In this document: positions 22,356-31,014 of the stretch, piece after piece | How the letters are laid out: each line of letters begins with the position of its first letter | How positions within the stretch are numbered: the first letter of the stretch is position 1 | Source of the DNA: Bartonella sp. M0283 | GTDB taxonomy: Bacteria; Pseudomonadota; Alphaproteobacteria; Rhizobiales; Rhizobiaceae | Length of the DNA stretch: 64,000 bases | Assembly (NCBI RefSeq): GCF_016100455.1 | Contig: NZ_JACFSK010000001.1 | Coordinates: forward strand, 1,984,001 to 2,048,000 | Reading direction: 5' to 3' | The notes under the pieces: generated by a model | Told to the model about the DNA's origin: nothing | The model's database searches: none | Seen by the model: the letters and a program-made list of their open reading frames with translations, nothing else | Program-made: the position numbers and the translations under genes

Positions 22356-22739
22356 ATGAAAGAATTCAACACACCGGCGCCGTTACGGATTTTCTATCTG
22401 GTGATCGGTTGCCTGATGATTGTTCTGGGGCTTATCGGAGCTGTTCTTCCGATCATGCCGACAGTGCCATTTTTACTCGTCGCGTCTTGGTGTTTTGCGC
22501 GCTCATCCCCGCGTTTTCATAATTGGCTTCATAGCCATAAGGTTTTTGGCCCTCCGATCAAGCAGTGGGAGGAGCAAGGTGTCATATCACCTTTTATCAA
22601 ATTCCTCGCGGTTGGCGGAATGGCTGTCGGCTTTTGTTCTTTTATGATCATTGCCCAACCGGTTCTTTGGTTAGCTCTGGCGACTATTCTCGTATTGGTG
22701 TTGATTTCAATTTATATTTTAACTCGTCCATCGAGATAA
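22356..22739 (+). CDS. DUF454 (YbaN) family inner-membrane protein
   Basis: The 127-residue protein has an N-terminal hydrophobic pair with the GLIGAVLPIMPTVPFLL motif, then CFARSSPRFHNWLHSHKVFGPPIKQWEEQG, the YbaN signature. Two more helices follow at about 80-122. Three to four membrane segments are predicted. The function is unknown; in enterobacteria ybaN is regulated with envelope and iron genes. It is divergent from rlpA. Confidence 0.88.
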   Translation: MKEFNTPAPLRIFYLVIGCLMIVLGLIGAVLPIMPTVPFLLVASWCFARSSPRFHNWLHSHKVFGPPIKQWEEQGVISPFIKFLAVGGMAVGFCSFMIIAQPVLWLALATILVLVLISIYILTRPSR

Positions 22740-22937
22740 ATCGTTCATTGCTACGAATGACTTACCCCTATTCACTCGGGATAACTGCTATACCGACTAT
22801 GAAACTCTGCTTCTGCCAGATTTTATCCTCGGGGCTAATATGGCAGCATATGCGAATGATCAAAAAACATTCACATTACGAAAATTTTCACAAATCCGGT
22901 TTTTCAATAAACCTTTGCCAAAGTCATCGCTAAAAAT

Positions 22938-22966
22938 AAAAAAGCGCGGAAAAACCCGCGCTTTTA
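22938..22966. terminator. Terminator between DUF454 and L,D-transpeptidase genes
   Basis: AAAAGCGCGG at 22940-22949 pairs with CCGCGCTTTT at 22956-22965 around a 6-base loop. On the minus strand it is followed by a T-rich tract, so it best serves the transpeptidase gene; it may also stop the converging plus-strand transcript. Confidence 0.85.
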
Positions 22967-22990
22967 TAGAAGGAAAAAATTGGTCAAACC

Positions 22991-23623
22991 TTATTTAACA
23001 ATAACCTTGGCACCTATTTCGGCCCGATTATAGAGATCGATTATATCCTGATTGATGAGGCGAATGCATCCCGATGAAACATTTGTGCCTATCGTCCACC
23101 ATTCAGGCGTACCATGTAGTCTGAACATGCTGTCTTTGCCATCCTTATAGAGATAAAGTGCACGTGCCCCGAGCGGATTTTTCAACCCCGGCCCCATACC
23201 GCCTGCAAATTCCTTCAATTCGGGTTGACGCACCAACATACGCTGTGGCGGTACCCAGTAAGGCCATTTTGCTTTGCGACCGATTGTAGCATTTCCTGAC
23301 CAGCGGAATCCGTCACGTCCGACCCCAATGCCATAACGCATCGCTTTGCCATCCGGCATTATGTAATAAAGAAACTTGGCTTCCGTATCGATGATAATTG
23401 TACCGGGTTTCTCATCCGTCGGATAAGCGACGATCTGGCGACGAAATTCCGGTTTGATCTCGTTTGCCTTGAGCGCGGGTACTACAAACCCACCATCATT
23501 CACTTGTGAATAGGCCGAAAGGGGTGATGTCGACCCCCCTGTAGTTGTACAACCGGCAAGTGTTACGCTTGCCAGCAGGCTGGCGGCAAGCAAAATAGAT
23601 TTCACGCGCATAGTCCCTCTCAA
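22991..23623 (-). CDS. L,D-transpeptidase (YkuD domain) lipoprotein
   Basis: The 210-residue protein has a type II signal peptide with lipobox LAGC (cysteine at about residue 25), so it is probably anchored in a membrane facing the periplasm. The YkuD domain covers about 75-208. The catalytic motif reads HGTPEWWTIGTNVSSGCIRLIN with nucleophile C186. Such enzymes make 3-3 cross-links in peptidoglycan or attach outer-membrane proteins to it, as known in several Hyphomicrobiales. A terminator lies just downstream. Confidence 0.93.
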   Translation of the reverse strand: MRGTMRVKSILLAASLLASVTLAGCTTTGGSTSPLSAYSQVNDGGFVVPALKANEIKPEFRRQIVAYPTDEKPGTIIIDTEAKFLYYIMPDGKAMRYGIGVGRDGFRWSGNATIGRKAKWPYWVPPQRMLVRQPELKEFAGGMGPGLKNPLGARALYLYKDGKDSMFRLHGTPEWWTIGTNVSSGCIRLINQDIIDLYNRAEIGAKVIVK

Positions 23624-24230
23624 CTCAACAGGTTCAAGCAGCAGGCACGAATCAAATTCGTGTCACTCAATTAAATCTTCGATTATTAACAGAATGTGAA
23701 CCATATACAGTTTGCGCTATTTTGGTAGACAAAACTTTTTGACATAGAATTTTTTGCCCACTTTTTTATTTTCACTTACATTAACAAAAAATTCTCGGCT
23801 TATAGCTCTACCAAACAAATATTTTTATTTTAAAAATATATTCTTAAAATTCATTCAAATAAAATATATCAAAAACAATTCATTATTATGTTAAATAAAT
23901 AATTATAATTCCGCTTTTATATTGATTATGATGGTTATTTTATATTCAATATCCAAAAAGACATATTTTTAATTGTAAAAATAAAAGATAATTCGATATC
24001 GGTCGCTTAATTGTGAATTCAAAATAACAATTTTACTGGATCAGAATACTCTTTCTCCGTAGCATTTATTGGAGATCGCGTATTAACCCTATCGATTGTG
24101 AGAGTCGGAGTCTTATGGATTGCCGGAACTGTCAATTGGAAAACGGCAATCGCGCGAAATCTTTTTGAATGCGAAATGATAACCGGAAGACCTGATCAAT
24201 GCCCGAAAAGCGGCGACGAACAGAATTATA
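23624..24230. other. AT-rich intergenic region upstream of the L,D-transpeptidase gene
   Basis: About 600 bases, very AT-rich from 23700 to 24050, contain no convincing ORF. They hold the transpeptidase promoter on the minus strand and lead into the small RNA locus at 24235. Confidence 0.5.
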
Positions 24231-24234
24231 TCGG

Positions 24235-24398
24235 AAAAGAAAAAGGCCGCGCGGGAGGAGATGCGCAGCCTTTGATTCCGAATGCAGCTATGGGAGGAGG
24301 AGGTGCTGCATTCAACTTGCTGGATTTGGGAGGAGGAGTAATCCAGCGAGAGGTAAATTATTTCAATGCCACCCGAACAACAATAGACAATATTGCAT
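24235..24398 (-). ncRNA. Predicted trans-acting sRNA with three anti-Shine-Dalgarno loops (alpha-r14 / 'cuckoo' type)
   Basis: On the minus strand three hairpins follow in order. Hairpin 1 has GCTGGATT/AATCCAGC (24347-24340 with 24326-24319). Hairpin 2 has AATGCAGC/GCTGCATT (24312-24305 with 24288-24281). Hairpin 3 pairs 24270-24263 with 24252-24245. Each loop contains CTCCTCC. Hairpin 3 is directly followed by TTTTTCTTTT, forming the terminator. One pair in hairpin 3 is U-G in the minus RNA but C-A in a plus RNA, which supports the minus strand. Known alphaproteobacterial families (alpha-r14/NfeR1, and the CCUCCUCCC 'cuckoo'/CcsR RNAs) have this architecture and pair with ribosome binding sites. 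The 5' end is estimated from the promoter. Confidence 0.82.
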
Positions 24399-24404
24399 AG
24401 CTGT

Positions 24405-24433
24405 TATGCATATAGAAAAACTATTGTTTTCAA
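24405..24433 (-). promoter_or_regulatory. Putative promoter of the sRNA
   Basis: On the minus strand TTGAAA (24433-24428) and TGCATA (24410-24405) are separated by 17 bases and would start the RNA near 24398. The match is moderate; an alternative -10 is CTATAT a few bases upstream. Confidence 0.4.
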
Positions 24434-24443
24434 GTGGTTATCA

Positions 24444-25220
24444 TTAATGAAATGGAACAACGCCCCAGAAACAACCGCGAAATGTCTTCAAAGCCCAAGG
24501 GATGAGATAGCGTTTTTTAAACCGTTTTAATTCGCGCTTCATTTTTTCCGGCATTGTTCTTCGCGAATGTTTAGGGCCTTTTATTGTCTTTCTTTCATAC
24601 AAAATGGTACTGGAAAGGCCGATTTGAACAACAATAGCCGGAAACATTTGTTCAATGTTAAGGGTGCTGAATATACCGCATTCCGGATTATACATGATTT
24701 CATCGACGGGTGCCGTGATCTGTTTATTCTCGTCATAAAGTCGTTTGGCGCAACTTTTGGAAATGATATACCCACCAGAACAATAATGTTTGGTGAGTAA
24801 CGGCGCCAACTTATATCCATCAAGCAATTCTTTATTGAATTTTCCCAATACGCATGCGATTTCAGCTGTATCGAGTTTAACGATATCGCAACCTTCCGGA
24901 ATCCAATCAAATTTCGTCAAAAACAGATGTGCATGTGGAGACAGTTTCACATCATCCTCGAACACTGCTCCATAAGGGTCATCACCTTCCGCAATTAACC
25001 GCCAGCATTCACGATGACTGAGAAAGCAGGCCACCTCTGCTTTGGTCAATGGTTTGGGCCAGATAGACGTTTGTGTTAACCGGTCATAGTCTTCTTGCGA
25101 CAAATTGTGCCCATCAACAGCCTTAACACGTGTAAAATCGAGACCTTCTTTGGTAAAGACGCTTTTTATATGTGTTAAGCGCTCCTCTGAACGGTCAAGA
25201 TTAATCACATATCGTTTCAT
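24444..25220 (-). CDS. Glycosyltransferase family 25 (LPS-type) protein
   Basis: The 258-residue product begins MKRYVINLDRSEERL, the standard start of GT25 enzymes. AEVACFLSHRECWRLIAEG and GAVFEDDVKLS follow, the last holding the acidic metal/nucleotide site, then CSGGYIISKSCAKRL. GT25 members add galactose or related sugars to lipooligosaccharide. The frame extends to an ATG at 25265, but the family start at 25220 is preferred. The C-terminus is basic (KRELKRFKKRY), which may help membrane association. It lies downstream of sitD with a short gap and may be read through from that operon. Confidence 0.85.
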   Translation of the reverse strand: MKRYVINLDRSEERLTHIKSVFTKEGLDFTRVKAVDGHNLSQEDYDRLTQTSIWPKPLTKAEVACFLSHRECWRLIAEGDDPYGAVFEDDVKLSPHAHLFLTKFDWIPEGCDIVKLDTAEIACVLGKFNKELLDGYKLAPLLTKHYCSGGYIISKSCAKRLYDENKQITAPVDEIMYNPECGIFSTLNIEQMFPAIVVQIGLSSTILYERKTIKGPKHSRRTMPEKMKRELKRFKKRYLIPWALKTFRGCFWGVVPFH

Positions 25221-25281
25221 AGAGTTTAAAGCTCCGGTGACAAGATTCACCTTTGCTTCTATCATTAAATGTCAAGGATAC

Positions 25282-26190
25282 TCAAGCAGTAGGTGCCTTT
25301 TTACGTATGTTAAATGATACTACAAAAAATACAACTATAAAGAGTAACGTCATAATCAATACAATTGTTGATGCCGCATCCGAACCGATAAAAGCACTTG
25401 AATAAACGCCAAGAAAACTGCTTGTCACGGCAATCAGTATCGCAATCAACAACATATATGAAAACCGTTTGGTCAAAAGATAGGCAATCGCCCCCGGAGC
25501 AATCAACAGCGAGATTGCCAGAATAATTCCGACAGCTTTGAGCGCGGCAACGATCGTAAGGGAAATCATCGTGAGCAAAGCATAATGAAGAAAGCCAACA
25601 TTAAGGCCAACCGCTTTTGACTGGACCGGATCGAAGCAAAATAGCAAAAAATCGCGCCATTTGGCTCCAAGCACTGCTGTGACCAAAAAGGAGATTATCA
25701 ATGTTTGCAAAATGTCTAACCAATTGACACCCAACAAATGGCCGAACAGAATATGATTCAAATGAAGTTCGCTTTCTATACTGGTCGCCAAGACGAGCCC
25801 CAAACCGAACATTGAGGAAAACACTACCCCCATCACTGTGTCTTGCTTGATACGGCTGTTGGCTCCTAAAAAACCGGTGAGAACAGCGCAAACCATGCCT
25901 GCAAGAAATGCACCGAAGGCCATCATTGCCATAGTAACATCGGACCGGTCGACAGCCTCGATTGCGACAAAGGGCAAAAGTCCCAGAACAAACATTGCGG
26001 CAGGTGTCATCATGTAACCGACAACAACGCCGGGGAAAACGGCATGTGAAATGGCGTCTCCCAATAGCGACCAGCCTTTCAGAATCAAAAAACTCGAGAG
26101 CATCGCCATGGGGATGGCAACAATCATAGTGATCAGCATTCCCCTGATCATAAAAGGAAATTGGAAGGGAAATAAAAGTGCGTCAATCAT
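25282..26190 (-). CDS. sitD: Mn/Fe ABC transporter permease SitD
   Basis: The 302-residue ABC-3 family permease has eight to nine transmembrane segments and the cytoplasmic coupling-helix region SLLGDAISHAVFPGVVVGY. Its C-terminal residues NIRKKAPTA are basic. It pairs with SitC as the second membrane subunit of a metal importer. Its ATG overlaps the sitC stop by 4 bases, and it is the last gene of sitABCD. Confidence 0.92.
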   Translation of the reverse strand: MIDALLFPFQFPFMIRGMLITMIVAIPMAMLSSFLILKGWSLLGDAISHAVFPGVVVGYMMTPAAMFVLGLLPFVAIEAVDRSDVTMAMMAFGAFLAGMVCAVLTGFLGANSRIKQDTVMGVVFSSMFGLGLVLATSIESELHLNHILFGHLLGVNWLDILQTLIISFLVTAVLGAKWRDFLLFCFDPVQSKAVGLNVGFLHYALLTMISLTIVAALKAVGIILAISLLIAPGAIAYLLTKRFSYMLLIAILIAVTSSFLGVYSSAFIGSDAASTIVLIMTLLFIVVFFVVSFNIRKKAPTA

Positions 26191-27038
26191 TGTTGAACTT
26201 TCCTTGCGCGCAGGCGCGCAGCGATAAAACCGTGTTTGGGTGCGAAAATGAAAGCGAGTGCGAAGAGCGCCGCCTGCAACAATACAATGACACCACCGGT
26301 CTGCGCATGGATAAGATAACTTGCATATACGCCGATGAAACTTGTGAGAATTCCGATGATAACCGAAAGAACAATCAAACGCTCGAAACGGTCGGTTATC
26401 AGATAAGCAGTTGCCCCGGGCGTGACCACAAGACTAATGACCAGAAAAGCTCCAACCGTTTGCATGGCGGCAACTGTTGAAGCTGCGAGCAATGCAAAAA
26501 ACAAAATTTTCAGCCCCTTGGTATTTATACCGATTGAACGGGCATGATTTTCGTCAAAGAAAGTCACCATCATATCTTTCCATTTGATAGAAAGAATAAT
26601 GAGGGAAATGACGCCGATCATTGCAAGCTGAAAAATATCTGTCGGGCTCACCGCCAGAATATTGCCGAGTACGATTGTATCAATGCTCACCGCCATCGGC
26701 TTTAACGATTTCATGAACAATCCGAGTGCGAAAAAGGACGAAAAAATAAGACCTATAATCGTGTCTTCTTTCAATTTTGTTCGCTCGTTGAAGAACAGCA
26801 TGGCAGCGGCAGCAAGCCCACCTGAAAAAAACGCACCCAGAGAAAATGGCAAGCCCAACATATAGGCTCCGGCAACACCGGGAACGATCGAATGGGAAAG
26901 TGCATCACCGATCAGCGACCAGCCTTTGAGCATCAAAAAAGCGGAAAGAAATGCGCAAACACATCCAACCAATGCGGAAACCCACATCGCGTTTATCATA
27001 AAATCATAAGAAAAAGGTTCCAGAAGCTGGTCTATCAT
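26187..27038 (-). CDS. sitC: Mn/Fe ABC transporter permease SitC
   Basis: The 283-residue ABC-3 permease has the coupling segment SLIGDALSHSIVPGVAGAY near residue 45 and about eight helices. It overlaps sitB and sitD by 4 bases on each side, so translation of all four genes is probably coupled. Paired permeases with one ATPase and one binding protein define the Sit/Yfe class of manganese and ferrous-iron importers. Confidence 0.92.
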   Translation of the reverse strand: MIDQLLEPFSYDFMINAMWVSALVGCVCAFLSAFLMLKGWSLIGDALSHSIVPGVAGAYMLGLPFSLGAFFSGGLAAAAMLFFNERTKLKEDTIIGLIFSSFFALGLFMKSLKPMAVSIDTIVLGNILAVSPTDIFQLAMIGVISLIILSIKWKDMMVTFFDENHARSIGINTKGLKILFFALLAASTVAAMQTVGAFLVISLVVTPGATAYLITDRFERLIVLSVIIGILTSFIGVYASYLIHAQTGGVIVLLQAALFALAFIFAPKHGFIAARLRARKVQQ

Positions 27039-27880
27039 TGTAGCAACGTCTTTTGCTGATCAGGAGAAAGCACAAGCGGGTCTTCATCATCGCTGACGAC
27101 ATCAACTCCGGTTAATGTTTGTTGAGGGCTAACCACCTGATGTCTTAATGCACCACCAAAGGTTTTTGTGAGGTTTTCTTCGGTAAAAATTTCCGACGTC
27201 GGACCATACCCCAAAACCGTGCCTTTTATCAAAACCGTGCGGTCACAAAATTCGGGCACCGAACCGAGATTATGCGTGGAAACCAGCATAACAGCACCGC
27301 TTTTGCGCATTTCTTTCAGCAATGCGATGATTTGATCTTCGGTTTTGACATCAACTCCGGTAAAAGGTTCGTCAAGTAAAATGACCTTTGCTTCCTGCGC
27401 TATAGCGCGGGCAAGAAAAACGCGTTTCTTTTGCCCGCCGGACAATTCACCAATCTGGCGTTTGCGAAAGGGCAGCATATTTACCCGCTGCAAAGCGTCT
27501 GTCACAGCGGCATAATCGACATCTTTGGGCTGGCGCAAAAAATTCATGTGACCGTAACGGCCCATCATAACGACATCTTCAACCAGCACCGGAAAATTCC
27601 AATCGACATCTTCCGCTTGAGGAACATAAGCAACGAGATTTTTCTTCAGTGCATTACGCACCGGCATATCGAAAATAGTGATGTTGCCGCGCGATAAACG
27701 GACAAATCCCATGATGGCTTTGAAAAGCGTCGACTTGCCGGAACCGTTGATACCAACCAATGCCGTAATAGAACCGGTCGGCGTTTCAAAACTTGAATCG
27801 CGAAGCGCCGTATGGCCATTACGGTAGGTCACCGTAATATGTGATGCCGAAATTCCCACTATGTTCATCTGGGTGTTCAT
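27035..27880 (-). CDS. sitB: Mn/Fe ABC transporter ATPase SitB
   Basis: The 281-residue ATPase has Walker A GINGSGKST near residue 45, Q-loop VPQAEDVDW, signature LSGGQKKR, Walker B VILLDEPFTG and switch STHN. The C-terminal 40 residues after the ATPase core are a family-typical extension. It energises the SitC/SitD permeases. Confidence 0.94.
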   Translation of the reverse strand: MNTQMNIVGISASHITVTYRNGHTALRDSSFETPTGSITALVGINGSGKSTLFKAIMGFVRLSRGNITIFDMPVRNALKKNLVAYVPQAEDVDWNFPVLVEDVVMMGRYGHMNFLRQPKDVDYAAVTDALQRVNMLPFRKRQIGELSGGQKKRVFLARAIAQEAKVILLDEPFTGVDVKTEDQIIALLKEMRKSGAVMLVSTHNLGSVPEFCDRTVLIKGTVLGYGPTSEIFTEENLTKTFGGALRHQVVSPQQTLTGVDVVSDDEDPLVLSPDQQKTLLQ

Positions 27881-28803
27881 TTGGCTAGTCCTTTGGCAAT
27901 GGTGGAACTCGTGACTTTCAGAAGATCAATGTAAGTGGGGACAATGCCGTCAGCTTCGGACAGCGAGTCGACATAGAGCACACCACCATATTTGGCACCG
28001 GTTTCACGAGCAACCTGTTTTGCAGGAGCATCCGAAATTGTGCTTTCCGAGAAAACAACCGGAATATTGTGTTTCTTCACAGCGTCAATGACATGTTTGA
28101 CCTGTTGGGGTGTGCCCTGCTGATCGGCATTGATCGGCCATAGATAAAGTTCTTTCAAATTGAAATCACGGGCAAGATAGCTGAAAGCACCTTCACTTGT
28201 AACCAACCAGCGCCGCTCTTCCGGCAGGCTTGAAAGTTCTTCCTTGATCGGATCAATCGTTGCTCTGATCTTGGCTTTGTAAATTTCTGCATTTTGCTTG
28301 TAGGTTTCGGCATTTTCCGGATCATATTTGACAAATGCATCACGGATATTGTCAACATAGATCAAAGCGGACGTAGGCGACATCCATGCATGAGGATTGG
28401 GTTTGCCATTATATGGCCCCTCATTGATGCTCATAGGCTCAACACCGGTTGAAACGACAACACCCGGCACATCGTGAATATTGTCAAAAAATTTCTCGAA
28501 CCATAATTCCAGATTCAATCCGTTCCACAAAATAAGATTGGCACCTTGTGCCCGCATCAAGTCTTGCGGTGTCGGTTGATATTCATGAATTTCCGCCCCC
28601 GGTTTGGTTATGGACTGAACCTCGGCTGCATCTCCTGCAACATTTTGTGCCATATCGGCAATAACAGTAAATGTTGTCACAGCTTTGAATTTCTGGGCTG
28701 CATAACTACTCGCTGTCGAAAAAGCGCTGATAGACATCGCTATGAGCGCAAACATGATTGTTTTGAGACCAACCTGTTGCAAAAAAGCAGGTTTCATTTT
28801 CAA
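27877..28803 (-). CDS. sitA: Periplasmic Mn/Fe-binding protein SitA
   Basis: The 308-residue cluster A-I solute-binding protein has a cleavable signal peptide ending near SSYAAQ. The four metal ligands expected for this family are visible in order: His in EIHEYQPTP, His in NPHAWMSP, Glu in TSEGAFSYLA and Asp in YVDSLSEADG. It delivers manganese or ferrous iron to SitBCD. It is the first gene of the operon, and its promoter region carries two palindromic operator candidates shared with the divergent Irr-like gene. Confidence 0.94.
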   Translation of the reverse strand: MKMKPAFLQQVGLKTIMFALIAMSISAFSTASSYAAQKFKAVTTFTVIADMAQNVAGDAAEVQSITKPGAEIHEYQPTPQDLMRAQGANLILWNGLNLELWFEKFFDNIHDVPGVVVSTGVEPMSINEGPYNGKPNPHAWMSPTSALIYVDNIRDAFVKYDPENAETYKQNAEIYKAKIRATIDPIKEELSSLPEERRWLVTSEGAFSYLARDFNLKELYLWPINADQQGTPQQVKHVIDAVKKHNIPVVFSESTISDAPAKQVARETGAKYGGVLYVDSLSEADGIVPTYIDLLKVTSSTIAKGLAK

Positions 28804-28826
28804 AATTCCTCTCGCTGATTTTTCTT

Positions 28827-28845
28827 ATTGCAAATCATTTGCAAT
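28827..28845. promoter_or_regulatory. Palindromic operator candidate 1, sitABCD/irr-like divergent promoter
   Basis: ATTGCAAATCATTTGCAAT is a perfect 19-bp palindrome around a central C, 24 bases upstream of the sitA start. AT-rich inverted repeats of this form are typical Fur/Mur-family boxes. It may bind a manganese-responsive Mur/Fur protein or the Irr-like protein encoded next to it. Confidence 0.7.
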
Positions 28846-28881
28846 TTCTTTATTGCGTATCAGACCATTGTCGTAATTGCA

Positions 28882-28900
28882 ACTGCAAATCATTAGCAAT
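28882..28900. promoter_or_regulatory. Palindromic operator candidate 2, sitABCD/irr-like divergent promoter
   Basis: ACTGCAAATCATTAGCAAT matches operator 1 at 17 of 19 positions and lies 55 bases from it in the same orientation, between sitA and the Irr-like gene. Paired sites suggest coordinate control of both genes. Confidence 0.65.
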
Positions 28901-28958
28901 AATTCAAAATGATTTGGCCGGCATTTTGGCCAATCATTGCACTTTCAGGGGAGAATTT

Positions 28959-29465
28959 ATGATGGGTGAGGTACAGCACATTCAATCCGACGCCGGACAA
29001 ATGAAGAATGGAAAACAATTGTCGGCTTTACTGGGAAAATATGGGCTTCGTGTAACGCATCAAAGATTAATTGTGGCAACACATATCTTCGGGAGAAATA
29101 ACCGCTTGATAGATGCAAGCAAACTTTATGAAGACATTGCTTTCTCGGGTGAAGATATTTCTCTTGCAACAATATATAATACCCTGCACCACTTCACAAA
29201 AGCAGGGCTGGTTCGACCCGTTGCATCTTCGGGACAAAAATCGTTCTTTATCGTCAATTGTCGTAACAGCAGTTTTTTCTACTACCAAAACGGAGAGGTG
29301 ATTGCGCTTTACGGACATGAGCCGGTCGTCCAGAAACTTCCGCTTCCACCTGAAGGCTTTGAAATAAGCCATATTGACGTTGCTATTCATCTTGTCAAAA
29401 AAACCGGCTTCCCGAATGTTTCAGGAAAACCGGTTACTAACTTAGACGCCGTTTACGCCCGATAA
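28959..29465 (+). CDS. Fur-superfamily regulator, Irr-like
   Basis: The 168-residue protein has an Irr-type winged-helix domain (GLRVTHQRLIVATHIFG, SLATIYNTLHHFTKAGLVR) and dimerisation domain (LPLPPEGFEISHIDVAIHLVKK) that clearly resemble rhizobial Irr. Irr controls iron and haem genes and is degraded when haem binds. The HxH motif that precedes the FY pair in Irr is here N103-S104-S105, so the usual haem/metal-ligand histidines are missing. No HHHDH Fur site is present either. The start is ATG 28959 with GGGGAGA upstream; the open frame extends further but lacks support. Divergent from sitA. Confidence 0.85.
   Translation: MMGEVQHIQSDAGQMKNGKQLSALLGKYGLRVTHQRLIVATHIFGRNNRLIDASKLYEDIAFSGEDISLATIYNTLHHFTKAGLVRPVASSGQKSFFIVNCRNSSFFYYQNGEVIALYGHEPVVQKLPLPPEGFEISHIDVAIHLVKKTGFPNVSGKPVTNLDAVYAR
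29397..29435 (-). terminator. Terminator of the PepSY gene inside the end of the irr-like gene
   Basis: Read on the minus strand, AACCGGTTTTCC (29435-29424) pairs with GGGAAGCCGGTT (29413-29402) over 12 positions including U-G wobbles, with a 10-base loop and TTTTT tail. It follows the PepSY stop by about 30 bases and lies within irr coding sequence. Confidence 0.75.
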
Positions 29466-29738
29466 TCAATCATCGACTTTTTGGCGGGTTATATTCCCCT
29501 GACGATCAATATAAAGCTTGAGACGCTGGTTGTTTTTGTCGGTAACTTCGGCTTTCCAGCCTTCGTGCTTTTCATCTAGCTCATGAATTTTAAAACCGCT
29601 TTGCTCCAGTTTTGTGGTTAAAGCCGTCCAGCTGATACGCGCATTTTCTGCTGCAAAAGACGAGCTTGAAAAACCGGCAAGACCAATAGTCGCAGTGGCA
29701 GCAGCAAGTGCAATCATGCGAATTTTATTCATTGTCAT
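29466..29738 (-). CDS. Small periplasmic PepSY-domain protein
   Basis: The 90-residue protein has a signal peptide (cleavage near SSFAAEN) and one PepSY domain (about 40-88), with WKAEVTDKNNQRLKLYIDRQG as its core. PepSY modules often inhibit proteases or accompany metal and redox systems; no specific role can be read. Its stop abuts the irr-like stop with no gap, so the two genes converge. Confidence 0.85.
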   Translation of the reverse strand: MTMNKIRMIALAAATATIGLAGFSSSSFAAENARISWTALTTKLEQSGFKIHELDEKHEGWKAEVTDKNNQRLKLYIDRQGNITRQKVDD

Positions 29739-30387
29739 ATCTTAATCCTCCATTCGTATTGTTCACCCGTTGTACCACCAGAGATTGCATAAAACTTTTG
29801 GTACCCGTTTATTGCATATGGTTTTTATTCCAGCCGATGCAAGGGGAAAGCCTCACCACAACCCCACTACCAATAGTCCCGCTCACTGATTAAAAATCGC
29901 GAAAAGAATTGTTAACCGATCAGAACTTTTGCATTCGAGCCATGCTGACTGGAACAATTTTCGCGTGGCTATAAAAATCCTTGAATAATCTTATCCGCGT
30001 TTAAAAAAAGAAAATTCTTGATCCCGTCCGGCATACCACCGCCCGAATTCTGAAAACCGGACCGAACAATCAAGGCTTTTATTAATGATATGTATGAAAA
30101 AGCATTTTCATATATGTAATGGTTTTTTACGTGATAATGCTTGGCGGGACTGCAAACAAAATTTGTATTTTAATTCGGGCTATTACTTTAAAAAGCGGGT
30201 TTGATTGTTTTTGCAAAAGATTGAAGCTTTGTCTCAGAGATCGTACGAAAAACCCGAAAGAATCAAAATTAGCAAATTAAAAAGCGCGATGAACAGAACA
30301 TAAAACAAACATTCCTTGTGCTCTTTTTATGTCCTGCATACGATGCCTTACAAAGCAAGTCTTTTGATACCCGCTTTTTTAACGATC
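29739..30387. other. Intergenic region between the PepSY gene and upp
   Basis: About 650 bases contain no ORF longer than background and no strong terminator. The region must hold the PepSY promoter at its left end. AT-rich inverted segments near 30100 are not convincing as an RNA. Confidence 0.4.
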
Positions 30388-31014
30388 TTATTTTGTCCCG
30401 AACATACGGTCGCCCGCATCGCCCAAACCGGGAAGAATATAGGAAGCAGGGTTAAGCGCGCGATCAACCGATGCGGTAAAAATATCGACATCGGGATGGG
30501 CCTTTTGCAACTGTTTGATTCCCTGTTCAACACTTAATATGCACACAAATCGTATTTCTCTAGCGCCATGTTTTTTCAATTGTTCAATGGCTTTGACAGC
30601 GGAATTTCCGGTTGCAAGCATTGGGTCGACCACAATAACCAGACGCTCCGAAATATCTTCGGGGGCTTTGAAATAATATTCAACCGCTTCAAGTGTGTTA
30701 TGGTCACGGTAAAGGCCGATATGACAAACGCGTGCAGACGGCAAAAGATCAAGCATGCCGAAAAGCAGTCCCTCGCCCGCTCTCAAAATCGAGGCTAGAA
30801 CGAGTTTCTTGCCCTTGAGCATTGGCGCTTCCATTTCTTCCATCGGTGTTTCGATGTGAACGGTTTCAAGCTCCAGATCACGCGTGACTTCATAGCCGAG
30901 CAAGAATGCTGTTTCCCGCACAAGCTGGCGAAATTCGGCAGTCGATGTTTCTTTGCGGCGCATCATTGTCAATTTGTGTTGGACAAGAGGGTGGGAAACA
31001 ATTGTTAAACCCAT
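30388..31014 (-). CDS. upp: Uracil phosphoribosyltransferase
   Basis: The 208-residue enzyme salvages uracil to UMP with PRPP. The PRPP site [12 protein letters not shown] and the flexible SILRAGEGL segment are intact, and the C-terminus [14 protein letters not shown] is the uracil-binding signature. Length and start ([18 protein letters not shown] 31014) are normal. It stands alone, divergent from ubiE. Confidence 0.97.
   Translation of the reverse strand: MGLTIVSHPLVQHKLTMMRRKETSTAEFRQLVRETAFLLGYEVTRDLELETVHIETPMEEMEAPMLKGKKLVLASILRAGEGLLFGMLDLLPSARVCHIGLYRDHNTLEAVEYYFKAPEDISERLVIVVDPMLATGNSAVKAIEQLKKHGAREIRFVCILSVEQGIKQLQKAHPDVDIFTASVDRALNPASYILPGLGDAGDRMFGTK

Noticed and set aside
24098..24400. 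A 100-codon plus-strand frame with GGGAGGAGG segments
   Set aside because: The GGAGGAGG runs are the complement of the sRNA loops; the peptide has no family features and paired stems explain the sequence better.
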